NCBI GenBank assembly: GCA_963829355.1
Contig: CAWHHZ010000011.1
Coordinates: 77,038 to 141,037 of the forward strand
Reading direction: 5' to 3'
DNA: 64,000 bases
Source of the DNA: CAWHHZ01 sp963829355
GTDB taxonomy: Bacteria; Acidobacteriota; Thermoanaerobaculia; Gp7-AA8; JAHWKK01
Shown here: piece after piece, positions 16,713 through 25,114 of the stretch
How positions within the stretch are numbered: the first letter of the stretch is position 1
How the letters are laid out: each line of letters starts with the position of its first letter
The notes under the pieces: generated by a model
What the model was told of the DNA's origin: nothing
Databases searched by the model: none
Seen by the model: only the letters and a program-made list of their open reading frames with translations
Program-made: the position numbers and the translations under genes

Positions 16713-18689
16713 ATGTCTGAAAAAATCGGCCACTACACCATCGTTTCCAAGCTCGGGCGGGGAGGGATGGGAGTCGTCTACAAGGCGCACGAGGAATCGC
16801 TCAACCGCTACGTCGCCATCAAGGTCCTCGGTGAACATCTGATCGAGGACGAGCAGTTCCTGTTGAGGTTCAAGCGCGAGGCGCAGTCCGCTGCCGGGCT
16901 TTCTCATCCGAACATCGTTCAGATCTACTTCATCGGGGAGGATGAGGGACGGCACTACTTCGTCATGGAGTACGTCTCCGGAAAGCCGATCGACAGCATC
17001 ATTCGCGAGCGGGGAAGTCTCGACTCGATCCACGCGGCGCAGATCATCCTTCAGGCTGCGCAGGGGCTGGCGGCCGCACACGACAAGAGCATCATTCACC
17101 GCGACATCAAGCCTGCGAACCTGATTCTCGATGAGCGTGGAATCGTCAAAATTGCCGACTTCGGTCTCGCGCTTCCTTCTCAGATTCAGAGCCGGCTGAC
17201 CGCCACGGGCATGCTGATGGGGACTCCGGGATACATGGCTCCGGAGCAGTGCAGAGGAGAGCAGGCCGACCACCGGACCGACATCTATGCCCTGGGCGTC
17301 ACTCTGTACGAGATGCTTACGGGCAATGTTCCGTTCAAGGCAGAGAGCCCGCTGGTCCTGCTCAAACAGATCCTGGACGAGCCTGCTCCCGACGTGTCCG
17401 CGTTGAAGCCTGACGTGAAAGTGGAGATCATTGCGATCCTCGACAAGATGATCGCGAAGGAACGGGAGAACCGCTTCCAGAGCGCACATGAGCTCGTTGA
17501 CGCGCTCGAGGGCTTCCTCTCCGATCAGGGTGTCAGAACGATGAGTCGTGGTCTTGCCACGCTCGCTGCCGGCGCCGGAGTCGCTGCCGCGGCAGTCCCG
17601 ACGGTGTCGCTCGACGCCGCAACCGCCGCGATGGACGCTCCCACTGTACCGCGGGCCTCCCTCACGCCCTCGGAAGATCCCACGGCGATTCTCTCCACGT
17701 CATCGCAGGCCGCAACGACTGCGCCGGACATCGCCTCTACAGCGCCGCTGACGCCTCCTGCCGGTGCGGCGCACGTCCCACCGCCTCCAGGAGCCGCCGT
17801 GCCACCTCCGCCGGTGCCGTCTGGCACCCCGGTGCAGGCCAGGAAAAAGTCCTGGGCACCGCTGGTCGTCGGCGTTCTGCTGATCCTCATGCTGGTGGTG
17901 GCCGGGGGCGCATTCGCGGCATGGAAGACGCTGGGACACTTCTGGTCTGACCAGTCGGCCGAGCCTGCCGTGGAGTTGGCAGAGGGCGCGTCGGGGGCCG
18001 GCGATCACGTCACGCTCGACGGATCGTCGGTCGAGCTGGGAGCGCCGGTCCGGACGGAGTCCAGCATTGTCGAAGAGACGTCGGGTGGAGAGGAGAGGGA
18101 GGTTCTGGAGCCAGCCGCAGCCGACATCCGGACCGCGAGTGTCAACCCGCCCTCGGTTCTGACTCCTCGTCCTTCGCGGGAGGGTTCACAGGAACAGACT
18201 CCGGTGAAGCCGCGGGCGAACGAACCGGTCGCGCCGGCGGGACCGCGTCTGCAGGGTACCGCAATCGTCGTGACGGGAGACTCCGCGCTCACAGATCACA
18301 TCGCGGGAGGTTTGCTCTCACGATTCCGCAGCATGGGGATCGAGGCAGTCGACGCACGATTTCTTCCCGAGACAGAGAGCATGGTGCTCGGTGATCCATC
18401 GGTCGGGGCTCTCTCCGACGCTCTTCGCAGTGCTGGCTCGCGCTGGATGGTTCTCGCCAGGATCGAGCCTGCTGGTGAGCGCCAGCTCCGCTACATGGGA
18501 AGGTCGGAGACTTCGTACCGGGCGAGAATCAACGTCTCCACGATCGACGTGGCTACAGGGCGGCCTGTGGGGCAGACGTACAGCGAGAGTATCGAGTACA
18601 CCTCGCTGAATGCGGAACGACAAGCCGAGACGGCGCTGAGAAAGATCGGCCGCGACGTAGCGGAGTCGATTCGCGATCGGAGGCCGTGA
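16713..18689 (+). CDS. PknB-type Ser/Thr protein kinase, membrane-anchored
   Basis: 658-residue Hanks-type kinase. The glycine loop is GRGGMGVVYKA (15-25). Catalytic residues are Lys37, Asp131 (HRDIKPAN), DFG at 149-151 and GTPGYMAPE in the activation segment. A proline/alanine-rich linker (about 280-380) leads to a transmembrane helix (about 382-404) and a 250-residue extracytoplasmic part without PASTA repeats. That part includes a domain near 495-658 that resembles a CsgG-type or TolB-N-like fold (GTAIVVTGDSAL, IDVATGRPVGQ). A shared theme with the divergent CsgG-like neighbour is possible. Confidence 0.92.
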   Translation: MSEKIGHYTIVSKLGRGGMGVVYKAHEESLNRYVAIKVLGEHLIEDEQFLLRFKREAQSAAGLSHPNIVQIYFIGEDEGRHYFVMEYVSGKPIDSIIRERGSLDSIHAAQIILQAAQGLAAAHDKSIIHRDIKPANLILDERGIVKIADFGLALPSQIQSRLTATGMLMGTPGYMAPEQCRGEQADHRTDIYALGVTLYEMLTGNVPFKAESPLVLLKQILDEPAPDVSALKPDVKVEIIAILDKMIAKERENRFQSAHELVDALEGFLSDQGVRTMSRGLATLAAGAGVAAAAVPTVSLDAATAAMDAPTVPRASLTPSEDPTAILSTSSQAATTAPDIASTAPLTPPAGAAHVPPPPGAAVPPPPVPSGTPVQARKKSWAPLVVGVLLILMLVVAGGAFAAWKTLGHFWSDQSAEPAVELAEGASGAGDHVTLDGSSVELGAPVRTESSIVEETSGGEEREVLEPAAADIRTASVNPPSVLTPRPSREGSQEQTPVKPRANEPVAPAGPRLQGTAIVVTGDSALTDHIAGGLLSRFRSMGIEAVDARFLPETESMVLGDPSVGALSDALRSAGSRWMVLARIEPAGERQLRYMGRSETSYRARINVSTIDVATGRPVGQTYSESIEYTSLNAERQAETALRKIGRDVAESIRDRRP

Positions 18690-18708
18690 GCTGAGGTGGA
18701 CGGATGGA

Positions 18709-19095
18709 TCAGTTCAGGATTGATTCGTCCGTGCGCCACAGCGTGAAGCGGCGGATAGTCGTGGTCACGACGCGATTGTCGAATTCGATGCGAAGGCCGC
18801 TCCCGACCACGACTCTCTGATTGATGACACTTCCGCCGAGGCTGCATCCCGTGATGCGTACGACTGCCGGCGTCGTGGTGTTCTTCTCGAACCATCCCCC
18901 GGTGACTCGCCACCGGCCGTCTCCGAGGTAGTGGAGTGTATAGGTGGAGTTGAGAGTCACGACGACCAGCCGGTCTCCCGGTTCGACTTCTGCCCGGTCG
19001 ATTGTGTCCGCTTCCTGGAAGTAGCGAGCGATCCGGTCCAGATCGGCGCCTCTTACTTGGCTGCGGCTCGTCCTTGTGGTGTCGAGACTGTTCAT
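18709..19095 (-). CDS. hypothetical protein
   Basis: About 128 residues with no family I recognise. The C-terminal half is beta-rich (TYTLHYLGDGRWRVTGGWF, then VVVGSGLRIEFDNRVVTTT), with no signal peptide or metal motif. Codon use looks normal. The start may instead be the in-frame ATG at 19119; neither has a good ribosome site. It lies convergent to the kinase gene with a 20-bp gap. Confidence 0.55.
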   Translation of the reverse strand: MNSLDTTRTSRSQVRGADLDRIARYFQEADTIDRAEVEPGDRLVVVTLNSTYTLHYLGDGRWRVTGGWFEKNTTTPAVVRITGCSLGGSVINQRVVVGSGLRIEFDNRVVTTTIRRFTLWRTDESILN

Positions 19096-19121
19096 GAGGG
19101 CTCGGAGTATGATGAACATAC

Positions 19122-19148
19122 GCCCCGTCGGGGGGCAAGGTTTTTTTT
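19122..19148 (+). terminator. terminator-like hairpin with T8 tail
   Basis: GCCCC-GTCGG-GGGGC is followed by AAGG and eight Ts. On the plus strand it could stop read-through from the kinase gene before the next plus-strand gene. The stem is only 5 bp. Confidence 0.4.
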
Positions 19149-19205
19149 ATCTTGCGTATGACTATTCGAGATCGCTGCCACCCCATCTGAGGCAGGAGTG
19201 ATGTC

Positions 19206-19709
19206 ATGAACCAGTACAGCCCACCATCGAACCGGGAGGTCGGGGCCCGTCTGTTCACGACCGCCGGATGGATCGAGGGAACATTCCTCCTCCCGGCCAG
19301 ACGATCCCTGGTGGACTTTTCGAACCAGTCCCACGATTTCTTCAAGCTCAAGGATGTGATGCTTCCGGGTCTGAAGGAGGCGATACCGTTCTTCGCACTC
19401 CAGAGAAACTCCGTCATCCTCATTCTCCCCGACGCAGCCGAGGAAGGTATCGACAGTTCGATCGGGACCGCCAGGGAACAGAAGGATGTCTCCTGCGCCA
19501 TCGATCAGGGGGTGATAAGCGGCACCCTGAGTGTCGCGGCAGGATTGAGGATGTCAGACTTCATGATGAAGCCACAGCCGTTCTTCTACCTCAAGGACTG
19601 TACGCTGTTCCTGCGTACCACACGCGCACCGGAGATTACGCGGAACATTCCGATGGTGATCATCAATCGAACGAAAGTCGTAGGACTCTCGGAGCCCCGT
19701 TTCGTTTGA
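19206..19709 (+). CDS. hypothetical protein with internal duplication
   Basis: 167 residues, not recognised. Two halves align by eye: GWIEGTFLLPARRSLVDF then DFFKLKDV in the first, and GVISGTLSVAAGLRMSDF then PFFYLKDCTLF in the second. Both halves end in a hydrophobic strand (ILILPD; MVIINRTKVV). This suggests two copies of a small beta domain of about 75 residues. No signal peptide or transmembrane segment is seen. GGAGTGATGTC upstream provides a plausible ribosome site. Confidence 0.65.
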   Translation: MNQYSPPSNREVGARLFTTAGWIEGTFLLPARRSLVDFSNQSHDFFKLKDVMLPGLKEAIPFFALQRNSVILILPDAAEEGIDSSIGTAREQKDVSCAIDQGVISGTLSVAAGLRMSDFMMKPQPFFYLKDCTLFLRTTRAPEITRNIPMVIINRTKVVGLSEPRFV

Positions 19710-19721
19710 GCGGCGAATGAT

Positions 19722-20435
19722 TCAGTTGGTCTTGTCCCGTCCAGGTACGATGGAGTGCTCGAACTGTTTGCGGTCGTGGATGGTGAACATCGCGCCGTCG
19801 ACCGAGAGAAGGTTTCGCTTCCGCAGGTCCGTCAGGGTTCGAGTGATCGTCTCCCGGGTCGTGCCGATCAGTTCGGCAATCTCCTCGTGAGTCAGCTCGA
19901 CTCGGAAGGATACGTTTTTTCCATCGACCTCGCCGTCGACACCCCATTCCAGGAGCAGATGAGTCAGGCGCTCAGCGACTGTCGAGGAGAGTCCCAGATT
20001 CCGGACGTCCCGCTGCGTTGCCTGATACGCATCCGCCAGCGACTGCGCACTGTGAAGAGCGACCTCCGTGTGGGTCTCCATGAAGCGCATGAAATCGTCC
20101 TGGCGAATCGAATTGATCTGGCAGGGAGTGATCGTTTCGGCACTCACCTCGTACCGTCTGTTGGAGACAGTGGAGCTGACGCCGAGCACCTCTCCCGCTT
20201 CGGCAACCCTGAGGATGAGCGTCCGGCCATCGGCCGAGGACGTGGTCATTTTGACCCGGCCACTACAGATGATGAAAACCCCTCGTGGCAGTTCTCCTTC
20301 CGCGAACAGGACTGAGCCCTTTGGATACGCAGCGGTAAACGTGATGGCGTTGAGCGCTTCCACGGCCTTGTCACTCATGTTGCAGAACGGCCTCGAGTGC
20401 CTCAGGGAACAGACGCGACAGTCGCGTTCGATCAT
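19722..20435 (-). CDS. Crp/Fnr-family transcriptional regulator
   Basis: About 237 residues. A cyclic-nucleotide-binding beta-roll (KGSVLFAEGELPRGVFIICSGRVKM) precedes a C-terminal winged helix with the recognition motif ELTHEEIAELIGTTRETITR. Three N-terminal cysteines (CRVCSLRHSRPFC) could hold an Fe-S cluster or sense redox state. That would suit a genome rich in respiratory cytochromes, but a fourth ligand is not obvious. The start is uncertain: ATG at 20435 lacks a ribosome site, upstream in-frame TTG/GTG codons exist, and the ORF is open to 20603. Confidence 0.87.
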   Translation of the reverse strand: MIERDCRVCSLRHSRPFCNMSDKAVEALNAITFTAAYPKGSVLFAEGELPRGVFIICSGRVKMTTSSADGRTLILRVAEAGEVLGVSSTVSNRRYEVSAETITPCQINSIRQDDFMRFMETHTEVALHSAQSLADAYQATQRDVRNLGLSSTVAERLTHLLLEWGVDGEVDGKNVSFRVELTHEEIAELIGTTRETITRTLTDLRKRNLLSVDGAMFTIHDRKQFEHSIVPGRDKTN

Positions 20436-20801
20436 GAGGTCGTACGGTGTCGGCACGGTCAACTCGCTTTCAGACTCGGAGGGCGCTGGCCACTCCGAGC
20501 GCTTGTCTTTGCCACTGCCGGACGGGATTGATTCCCTTGCGGCCCAGTGGCGGTATTCACCACAGTCTGCTCTTTGCAGCACAGTTGCGGCGACAACGAT
20601 CACATCTTCTGGTGATGCGGGGCGGGTACAGATGAGTGCGGGTCCCGATGTCTCATTTGATGGGGAGCTGACCCGTGTTCCGGCGGCTGATTGCTTTCAC
20701 CGGCGGGAGATCGCGATTCACTCTCGTCACAGACAACGGTGGAATTCGTCACGTCCCGTCACCGTGCGGTGTGATGGGATCAGCCAACAGGAGCGTTTGC
20801 G
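20436..20801. other. intergenic region without recognisable gene
   Basis: About 366 bp between the divergent Crp/Fnr gene and the radical-SAM-like gene. It includes possible N-terminal codons of the regulator. ORFs here do not resemble proteins. Promoters for both genes are expected, but I cannot place them. Confidence 0.4.
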
Positions 20802-21888
20802 ATGAATGTGAGCAGCGAATTGAGGGAAGTGGTGATCCAGGGAGGGCGGGGATTGAGTCCCAAGTTGCACCATCCCTGGGCCGACGACATTCTCTCATTC
20901 TCAGAGTTGATCATCGCACTCGATCAGTTCCAGGAGATTCCGTCACGATCCCTGAGCATTCGATTCACCGGGTTCGACCTCGGGCTGCGAAGCCTCAGGC
21001 TCGTCGAATATGCGCGAGGACGCAGTCTTCATCCGGTGATCGAGATCAGTACGCGACAGCCGATCCTCTCGGGCAAGCTCGATACCTTGTCGAAGATCGA
21101 TCCGGCTGGTGTTTCGTTCGCTCTGGAGGACGTCTCAGCTCTGGCGCACAACACTGTTACCCGCGAGGAATCATGGCACTCCACGATCTACGGCGATCAT
21201 ATGGGCACGCGATCTCGGACTTCCGGTTGAGGTTCGGACCACGGCGCGCCCGGATCTGATCCCACGCATGGGAGATCTGTACCGGCTCGTCCACCGTCTC
21301 GGAGCAAAGCGATGGCTTGTCGACACGCTCGGTTCTCCCGCGGTCAGGTCGGGTCTGCTGAAGGCAGTCGAGCTCGAAGACGCCTTCACGGCTCTGGTGG
21401 AGGCTGTGAAGGAGCCCGGGCCCCAGATCGAGCTTCGACAATCGCCGTCGTTCCGGCGCTCGATGCTCGAGAGGGCGAGGCGAGGCGAGCGGCGCGACAA
21501 TCTCAGCCATGCACTCGGAAGAATCAGTGTGTGGAACAGTCGAGGCCAGTTGTTCGTGAGCCGTCAGGGAGTGGTGACACCGGAGCGCACGCTGCCGATC
21601 CCGCTGGGCGACGTGAGGAACAACGATATCTCTTCGCTCCTTCGCTCCTCGTCGCTCCTGCGATCGATCGACGAACCGTCACGGCTGGCTGGCAAATGCG
21701 GGATGTGCGGACTTGGTGGACTCTGCGGTGGTTCACGGGCGCGGGCATGGCGCATCAATCGCGATCCGCTCTCGCCGGATCCGGGATGTCCGTGGACGCC
21801 GGAGGCGGTGAAGGATGCCGCACGGGGGAAGCGCACGATCCCGGGCAGGGACATGACCACGAGCGAAGTTCAGCAGTTGTCGTCCTGA
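20802..21888 (+). pseudogene. radical-SAM/SPASM-like protein, frame-broken and lacking the CxxxCxxC cluster
   Basis: Two ORFs form one gene. The first (20802 to about 21180) begins with AGGAG and an ATG. Its end and the start of the second ORF (about 21185-21888) match consecutive parts of a radical-SAM barrel: FTGFDLG where TGGDPL is usual, LVEYARGRSL, then WARDLGLPVEVRTTARPDL. The C-terminus has a SPASM-like cluster, KCGMCGLGGLCGGSRARAW followed by DPGCPW, as in haem-d1/AhbD-type enzymes. The N-terminal CxxxCxxC that binds the SAM cluster is absent although the start is well supported. The frame shifts by one extra base near 21180. It may be a decaying gene, a sequence error in a SAM-less homologue, or a frameshifted gene. 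Confidence 0.65.
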
Positions 21889-21988
21889 ACCGTGGAACGA
21901 CGGGTCGTGCCGATCCGGGATTCGAAGAAACGGCTCAGGATGGCAATTGGCTTGCGGCGGGCGGCTGGCGAAGAGGTAGACTCCACCC

Positions 21989-22420
21989 ATGGACGTGAGT
22001 TCCTTTACCGCACTTCTGCAAACGACGATCTCGCCGATGGTGCTGATCTCGGGGGTGGGACTACTTCTTCTGTCGGCAACCAATCGCCTCGGAAGAGCCA
22101 TCGATCGAACAAGGAAGGTCAATGGCATCGTCCGGAGCGTCGAGGCACCCTCGGTCAGCGATCAGAGACAACTCCAGGTCCTGTTCAGGCGCTGCCTCAT
22201 CCTCCAGTGGTCGATCGGACTGCTGGTGTTCAGCATCCTCTGCTCGGTCATCATGATTCTTCTGCTGATCGTCAGTACCTTCAGCGGAACCAACCTCTCG
22301 GTCGGTATCGTGGTCATCCTGACGGTCAACGTGCTGAGCATCGTTGGCTCAGTGATGCTCTTTCTTATCGATGTGAGCTTTGCACTCCGGGCGATACGAA
22401 TCGAGCTCGATCTGGAATGA
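21989..22420 (+). CDS. DUF2721 membrane protein
   Basis: 143 residues. The N-terminal signature ISPMVLISGVGLLLLSATNR is followed by the LGRAIDRTRK segment typical of DUF2721. Three hydrophobic helices are predicted (about 15-35, 70-95, 102-130). Function is unknown. Confidence 0.85.
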   Translation: MDVSSFTALLQTTISPMVLISGVGLLLLSATNRLGRAIDRTRKVNGIVRSVEAPSVSDQRQLQVLFRRCLILQWSIGLLVFSILCSVIMILLLIVSTFSGTNLSVGIVVILTVNVLSIVGSVMLFLIDVSFALRAIRIELDLE

Positions 22421-22431
22421 GCTCTGGGCGT

Positions 22432-22809
22432 TTACGACTTCACATGGCACTGCTTGCAGACCGTCGGTCCCTTCTTCTGCTCCTTGTGGCAGCCGATGCA
22501 GCGGATATGGAAAGGATTGTCTTTCATACTCATGGTTGCCATATTCGGAGCGTCACCCTTCGGATTGAGATGGCAGGTGCTGCACTTTTTTACATCATTG
22601 TCGGCTGACGCCGTCAAGCCCTTGTTCATGTGGTGACACGTCTCGCATTTGCTCACGAGTGAGGTGGCGTGCTTGTCGTGGTTGAAGGTAACTCCCGGCT
22701 GTTTCGCCGCGGCCGCATCGATCTTGATCGTCTTCGGGCCGTGGTGAGCAAGAAGGGTCGAGACGACGAACGTGACGAAGAGAACTGCAAGTGTTGAATT
22801 TTTCCTCAT
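22432..22809 (-). CDS. small tetrahaem c-type cytochrome (c3/c7-like)
   Basis: 125 residues with a signal peptide (MRKNSTLAVLFVTFVVSTLLA). Four CXXCH motifs are present: CETCH, CSTCH, CIGCH, CKQCH. Additional histidines (FNHDKHA, CHHM, FHIRC) give the bis-His ligation expected of class III cytochromes. It is probably a periplasmic electron shuttle, and could link the inner membrane to the porin-cytochrome conduit, although the genes are 16 kb apart. The ATG at 22809 has AAAGGG upstream; the ORF continues upstream to 23127 without support. Confidence 0.9.
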   Translation of the reverse strand: MRKNSTLAVLFVTFVVSTLLAHHGPKTIKIDAAAAKQPGVTFNHDKHATSLVSKCETCHHMNKGLTASADNDVKKCSTCHLNPKGDAPNMATMSMKDNPFHIRCIGCHKEQKKGPTVCKQCHVKS

Positions 22810-22853
22810 TGTTTTCCCTTTCCCTCGCGGACTGGTCTGTTTAACATCAAAGA

Positions 22854-22878
22854 TGGTACCGTTTTCAAAAAGGTACCA
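22854..22878. promoter_or_regulatory. inverted repeat in divergent intergenic region
   Basis: TGGTACC (22854-22860) and GGTACCA (22872-22878) are separated by 11 bp of GTTTTCAAAAA. It lies between the cytochrome gene (minus) and the REC-EAL gene (plus), 45 bp upstream of the cytochrome start. It is a possible operator. Confidence 0.4.
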
Positions 22879-22992
22879 GATGCAGGGGAGCCGGTGCCAG
22901 TCGATGTTTACGAAGCAGGGACTCGTATCCGGCGTGGAGTCGTGAAACGATAAGGAGTTCGAGAGACGCGCAACAGAAGACAGGATGACACT

Positions 22993-24108
22993 TTGCCGCA
23001 AACGGTTCTGGTAGTTGACGACGATCCAATCGTGGGAGAAGGGGTAGCGATGGGCATCGCCCGCGCAGGCCGCCGGGTGATCGTCTGCCGCGATATCGCC
23101 TGTGCTCACCTCGTGCTCGAGAACCACGACGTCGATGCGATCGTCGCCGACATCCAGTTCAGGGGCGAGTTCTCATTCGACGGGCTCGATCTCGTCGGAA
23201 CGCTGAAAAATGACCGGCCTGAAATCCCGATTTTCCTCATGACCGGGGCAGCGCACGATGGCCTCGAACGGGAAGCTCTCCGGCGCGGCGCCGCCGGCTT
23301 TTTCCGGAAGCCATTCTCAGTCGGCGACCTGGACGACTCTCTTCCTGCACCGTCAGACGAATCGACCGGAGAGCAGCAGATCAACGTGCCGGAGCTCGAG
23401 CAACTGATCGAGCAGGATCTGATCCGGATGCGTTTTCAGCCGATCGTCGAGCTGCCGTCGAGACATCACGTGGGGCTCGAGGCGCTGGCCAGGCCGACGA
23501 CCGAGAGCATGTTTGCGAGTCCGGAGCTTCTGTTCCGTTACGCTGCGACGACCGAGAGAACGATCGATCTCGAGCAGCATTGCATTGCAGAGGCGATCAG
23601 AACGGCTGCCAACCTTCACCCGAAAAAAATTCTCTTCCTGAACGTGCATCCGAGCTCTCTCGAAAGCCCCGCGATCGTCAGAACGATTGAGAGAGCAGCG
23701 CAGCGGGTCGAGATGGACTTGTCCCGGATCACGCTGGAAATCACGGAGCAGGGGGCACTTCATTCGCGAAAGAGCCTGGATCAGATCCGGGCTCTCAAAG
23801 GTCTCGGATTGCAGTTTGCGCTCGACGACATCGGAACGGCGTTCTCTCATCTTCCCTACATCGACGAAATCGATCCGGCCTGGATGAAAATCAGCCAGTT
23901 CTTCGGAACTGGTTTCGAGAGCGACAACACGAAGAGCCGGATCGTCAAGAGCATTGCATCCCTGGCGAGCTCCTTCAATGCGCGCTTCATCCTCGAGGGC
24001 ATCGAAACCGAGGAAACAGCAAAGGCCGCCGAAGATCTCGGCATCGGCTACGGCCAGGGCTACCTCTTCGCCCGGCCCTCCGAGATCGAAACGTTTCACT
24101 ACGTTTGA
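22993..24108 (+). CDS. response regulator with EAL cyclic-di-GMP phosphodiesterase domain
   Basis: 371 residues. The receiver domain (about 1-120) keeps the acidic pair (VDDD), the phosphoacceptor Asp in VADIQF and the Lys in FRKPF. The EAL domain (about 135-371) has GLEALAR, NVHPSS, EITEQG, DDIGTAFSHL, WMKIS, EGIETEE and QGYLFARP, so metal and catalytic residues look intact. It probably degrades c-di-GMP upon phosphorylation. The start is a TTG with AGGA upstream; an ATG 8 bp earlier is out of frame. No partner kinase is adjacent. Confidence 0.87.
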   Translation: MPQTVLVVDDDPIVGEGVAMGIARAGRRVIVCRDIACAHLVLENHDVDAIVADIQFRGEFSFDGLDLVGTLKNDRPEIPIFLMTGAAHDGLEREALRRGAAGFFRKPFSVGDLDDSLPAPSDESTGEQQINVPELEQLIEQDLIRMRFQPIVELPSRHHVGLEALARPTTESMFASPELLFRYAATTERTIDLEQHCIAEAIRTAANLHPKKILFLNVHPSSLESPAIVRTIERAAQRVEMDLSRITLEITEQGALHSRKSLDQIRALKGLGLQFALDDIGTAFSHLPYIDEIDPAWMKISQFFGTGFESDNTKSRIVKSIASLASSFNARFILEGIETEETAKAAEDLGIGYGQGYLFARPSEIETFHYV

Positions 24109-24406
24109 GCAGATACATCTGAGCTATCACGTCGGTGCGCGACAACGTTCTCGAGGCAAGGCTACATCAGGCAGTACAAGGTGCCGGTCCCGAGCTTACG
24201 AAACTCCGACGAAGCGCCAGCGCGATGTGTTTTGTCTGGTGATGGGGGCCCACCTGACGAAAAGACTGGGAAGAGCCGGAGCAATCAACTCGAGACATCG
24301 CCCTGTGGTGACGTGACAAAGTCTGCGGCGTAGAATGATCGTGATGAGTTCCGGACTTTCGGCGGGTTTCATGCTGGACCGCCAATGGCATTGGCTCCGA
24401 GGCGAG
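24109..24406. other. intergenic region, nothing recognised
   Basis: About 300 bp between the EAL gene and the nucleotidyltransferase gene. The nucleotidyltransferase ORF is open from 24335, so part may be coding. No repeat, hairpin or conserved ORF was found. Confidence 0.35.
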
Positions 24407-24916
24407 ATGGAAACAACGAAGAAGCCGACCCTCCTCACCCTCGGCCGTCTTCTCGATGAGTCGCGTATCCCGTACGCGATCATCGGGGGGATCGCCGTGC
24501 AGGTTCACCACCCCGATCCTCGAACGACACTCGACATCGATCTCGCCGTGTTGAGCCGATCAGCGATACCGGGCGAGGCGCTGACCACCGCGGGTTTCCG
24601 GCGGACTGGCTCGTTCGAGCACTCGGAGAATTGGGTCGCGACGGATGGCACGCCGGTTCAGTTCACCGACGACCCGATGCTTGCCCGCGCGGTTTCATCG
24701 GCCGGCGAGGTGTTTGTGGATGACGTTCGGCTTCGCATCATCCGGGTCGTCGATTTGCTGCACGAGAAGATTCGCGCGGCGAGCGATCCTGCGCTGCGGC
24801 GTTCGAAGCGCCTGCAGGACCTCGCTGACGCCGAGGCGCTGATCGAAGCGAACCCCGAGCTGGCGAAGCAACTAACTGCGGAAGAGCGCGCGATCCTCGA
24901 TCGGCTGCCGGGGTAG
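24407..24916 (+). CDS. nucleotidyltransferase-fold protein (AbiEii/DUF1814-like)
   Basis: About 169 residues. The nucleotidyltransferase signature is visible as AIIGGIAVQVH followed by a DIDLAV acidic pair and a later Asp near QFTDDPM. Such proteins occur as AbiEii-type toxins and as stand-alone enzymes. No antitoxin gene is adjacent, so I do not call it a toxin. The start may be 24335, 24371 or 24407; GAGGCGAG precedes the last. Confidence 0.65.
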   Translation: METTKKPTLLTLGRLLDESRIPYAIIGGIAVQVHHPDPRTTLDIDLAVLSRSAIPGEALTTAGFRRTGSFEHSENWVATDGTPVQFTDDPMLARAVSSAGEVFVDDVRLRIIRVVDLLHEKIRAASDPALRRSKRLQDLADAEALIEANPELAKQLTAEERAILDRLPG

Positions 24917-24939
24917 ACCCACCGGGAGAGGGGACAAGG

Positions 24940-25114
24940 TCTGTCATTCCGAAGCGAAGCGAGGAATCTGGATGGGGGACCGAGCGATGCCGCCTTCCCC
25001 CGCCTGGATTCCTCAGTCGCGATGAAGCCGCTCCTTCGGAATGACAGGGACGAGAGTCATTTCACTCCACCGGTGCCAGCGAAGCGGCACCATTTCCCGC
25101 TCAGGATGACGAGC
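24940..25114. repeat. composite dispersed repeat (GGAATCTGG hairpin unit)
   Basis: A unit of about 75 bp (GAGGAATCTGGATGGGGGACC ... CCCCCGCCTGGATTCCTC followed by AGTCGCGATGAAGCC) can form a hairpin. A second part (CAGCGAAGCGGCACCATT ... GCTCAGGATGACGAG) follows. Related hairpin units lie near 45970-46040 (same orientation) and 40470-40550 (opposite). Confidence 0.75.

Noticed and set aside
21180..21190. Programmed +1 frameshift in the radical-SAM-like gene
   Set aside because: No slippery sequence, stop-codon stall or downstream structure was seen, and other genes in the window have comparable unexplained indels.
20675..21259. ORF of 194 codons ahead of the radical-SAM-like gene
   Set aside because: Its product is arginine/serine-rich, matches no family, and overlaps a gene with a good ribosome site and recognisable domains.
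24407..24916. AbiE-type toxin-antitoxin system
   Set aside because: Only the nucleotidyltransferase-fold protein is present; no AbiEi-like antitoxin lies on either side.
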